NCBI GenBank assembly: GCA_033549245.1
Contig: JAWSUW010000037.1
Location: forward strand, 1-23,546
Length of the DNA: 23,546 nucleotides
Origin: Fusibacter_D sp033549245
GTDB taxonomy: Bacteria; Bacillota; Clostridia; Peptostreptococcales; Acidaminobacteraceae
Direction of reading: 5' to 3'
The stretch's first letter is position 1. The number at the start of each line of letters is the position of its first letter. The notes beneath the pieces are model-generated. The model did not search any database and had not been told where the DNA came from. It saw nothing but the letters and a program-made list of their open reading frames with translations. The translations under genes and the position numbers were made by a program. This document shows, piece by piece, positions 22,869 to 23,546 of the stretch.

Positions 22869-23546
22869 ATGACAAGTGAGAAAAAAATGAAACTGTTGTT
22901 GGTGGGAGGTGGACATGCTCATGTCCACCTCATAAAAAAAATCAGAAAAACCAAGAATGCTTTCTATGACGTGACAGTGATTTCCAAAGGGGAGAGACAA
23001 TACTATTCTGGGATGGCTTCTGGTTATCTGGAGGGATTATATGAGGAAACTGATATTTATTTTGATTTGGAGAGTCTTTGTGATTCTGCTGGCATAGATT
23101 TTTTTTGTGACGAAGTGATTCGAGTGGATAAAGATAAAAAAATTATCGAAACCAGTAATGGTATGATTATGAAGTATGATGTGATCTCATTTGATATAGG
23201 CTCAGATTTGGCTGGAAGAGAAATCGATGGTGTGGATAATTTCTCACATAAAATTAAACCACTGGGAAATTTGAAGGAAATCAGGTCCATTTGTGAGACA
23301 ATGTTACAAAATTCTGCAAAAATAGTCATTGTTGGAACAGGGGCAGCAGGTATGGAGATTGCACTTGCAATTAAAAACTTGTCTGATAAGAAAAATAAAA
23401 AATATAATATAACCATGATAGGCTCAAGCAATGAAGTTCTTAAAGGGTATGATCAGAAAATGAAGATACTTGGTCTCAACGTCTTAGAAAAATCAAAAAT
23501 CAATTTAGTCATGAATGAACGTGTCAAAACTGTGGATCCCTTAAAA
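22869..23546 (+). CDS. FAD/NAD(P)-dependent oxidoreductase of the SelD-associated family (3' end outside window)
   Basis: 226 codons are visible, open to the last base. LLLVGGGHAHVHLI (about residues 9-22) is an unusual first FAD motif in which GGGHAHV replaces GxGxxG. It is characteristic of the pyridine nucleotide-disulfide oxidoreductases that occur fused to the N-terminus of selenide, water dikinase (SelD) or stand alone. QYYSGMASGYLEG and DVISFDIGSD follow, then a second nucleotide-binding motif IVIVGTGAAGMEIAL near residue 155. No redox CxxxxC is seen. The start ATG 22869 has a modest CAGGTG five bases upstream, 16 bases after the YnjB-like stop. Whether a SelD domain follows is not visible. 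Confidence 0.85.
   Translation, partial: MTSEKKMKLLLVGGGHAHVHLIKKIRKTKNAFYDVTVISKGERQYYSGMASGYLEGLYEETDIYFDLESLCDSAGIDFFCDEVIRVDKDKKIIETSNGMIMKYDVISFDIGSDLAGREIDGVDNFSHKIKPLGNLKEIRSICETMLQNSAKIVIVGTGAAGMEIALAIKNLSDKKNKKYNITMIGSSNEVLKGYDQKMKILGLNVLEKSKINLVMNERVKTVDPLK

Noticed and set aside
23057..23431. 124-codon antisense ORF near the right edge
   Set aside because: It is the mirror of the FAD oxidoreductase frame, which has recognisable nucleotide-binding motifs; the antisense product is low-complexity hydrophobic sequence.
1..23546. CRISPR arrays, tRNA/rRNA genes, transposases, phage genes
   Set aside because: No direct-repeat arrays, cloverleaf-like sequences, DDE transposase or integrase motifs were seen on either strand by eye.

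Overview
The window looks like a low-GC, Gram-positive anaerobe of the Clostridia. The evidence is strong AGGAGG-type ribosome binding sites, TTG starts with good Shine-Dalgarno sequences, sigma-A style TTGACT/TATAAT promoters, a B. subtilis-like rbsRKDACB gene order, and an in-frame UGA that is best read as selenocysteine. A Fusibacter-like or related genus is a guess; nothing here fixes the species. Genes are densely packed: the longest gap is about 170 bp, and no tRNA, rRNA, CRISPR array or insertion sequence was seen.

Layout. (1) 1-870: 3' part of a MutS-related ATPase. (2) 888-965: a 25-codon ORF that looks like the 5' stump of a lost radical SAM gene. (3) 998-2070: a two-gene chromate-transporter-family pair, closed by a hairpin terminator. 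(4) 2200-3312: a flavin-reductase-like protein and two small membrane proteins, sharing a terminator with the convergent gene 3380-5842, which encodes a Cache-PAS-GGDEF-HD-GYP c-di-GMP enzyme. (5) 5918-8359: an ABC exporter (ATPase, permease) and a TetR regulator behind a strong promoter with a perfect 17-bp palindromic operator. (6) 8349-14947: the ribose operon rbsR-K-D-A-C-B. Its RbsB is a single lipoprotein with two complete ribose-binding domains in tandem (577 aa, exact 280-residue period, about 83% identical by hand count). (7) 15005-17377: a self-contained redox operon with its own promoter and terminator. It encodes a peroxiredoxin-like protein, a NemR-like TetR repressor, an iron-sulfur flavoprotein, and an AhpD-like peroxidase whose CxxC is CxxU (TGA at 17047-17049, hairpin just downstream). 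(8) 17376-19476, minus strand: a Crp/Fnr-type regulator followed by a mercuric-reductase-like flavoprotein disulfide oxidoreductase. (9) 19644 to the right edge: peroxiredoxin-like protein, CDP-alcohol phosphatidyltransferase (YnjF-like), TVP38/DedA membrane protein, YnjB-like binding lipoprotein, and the start of a FAD protein of the family often fused to selenophosphate synthetase SelD.

How it fits together. Parts 1-6 are mostly recognisable housekeeping or uptake modules. Parts 7-9 form an island rich in thiol, selenol and flavin redox proteins. Part 9 matches, family by family, pieces of the poorly understood E. coli ydjXYZ-ynjABCDEF region, which also has an AhpD-like gene (ynjA). The most noteworthy items are the selenoprotein, the conserved Cys-Lys pair of the NemR-like repressor that governs it, the tandem RbsB, and the ynj/SelD-associated cluster running off the right edge.
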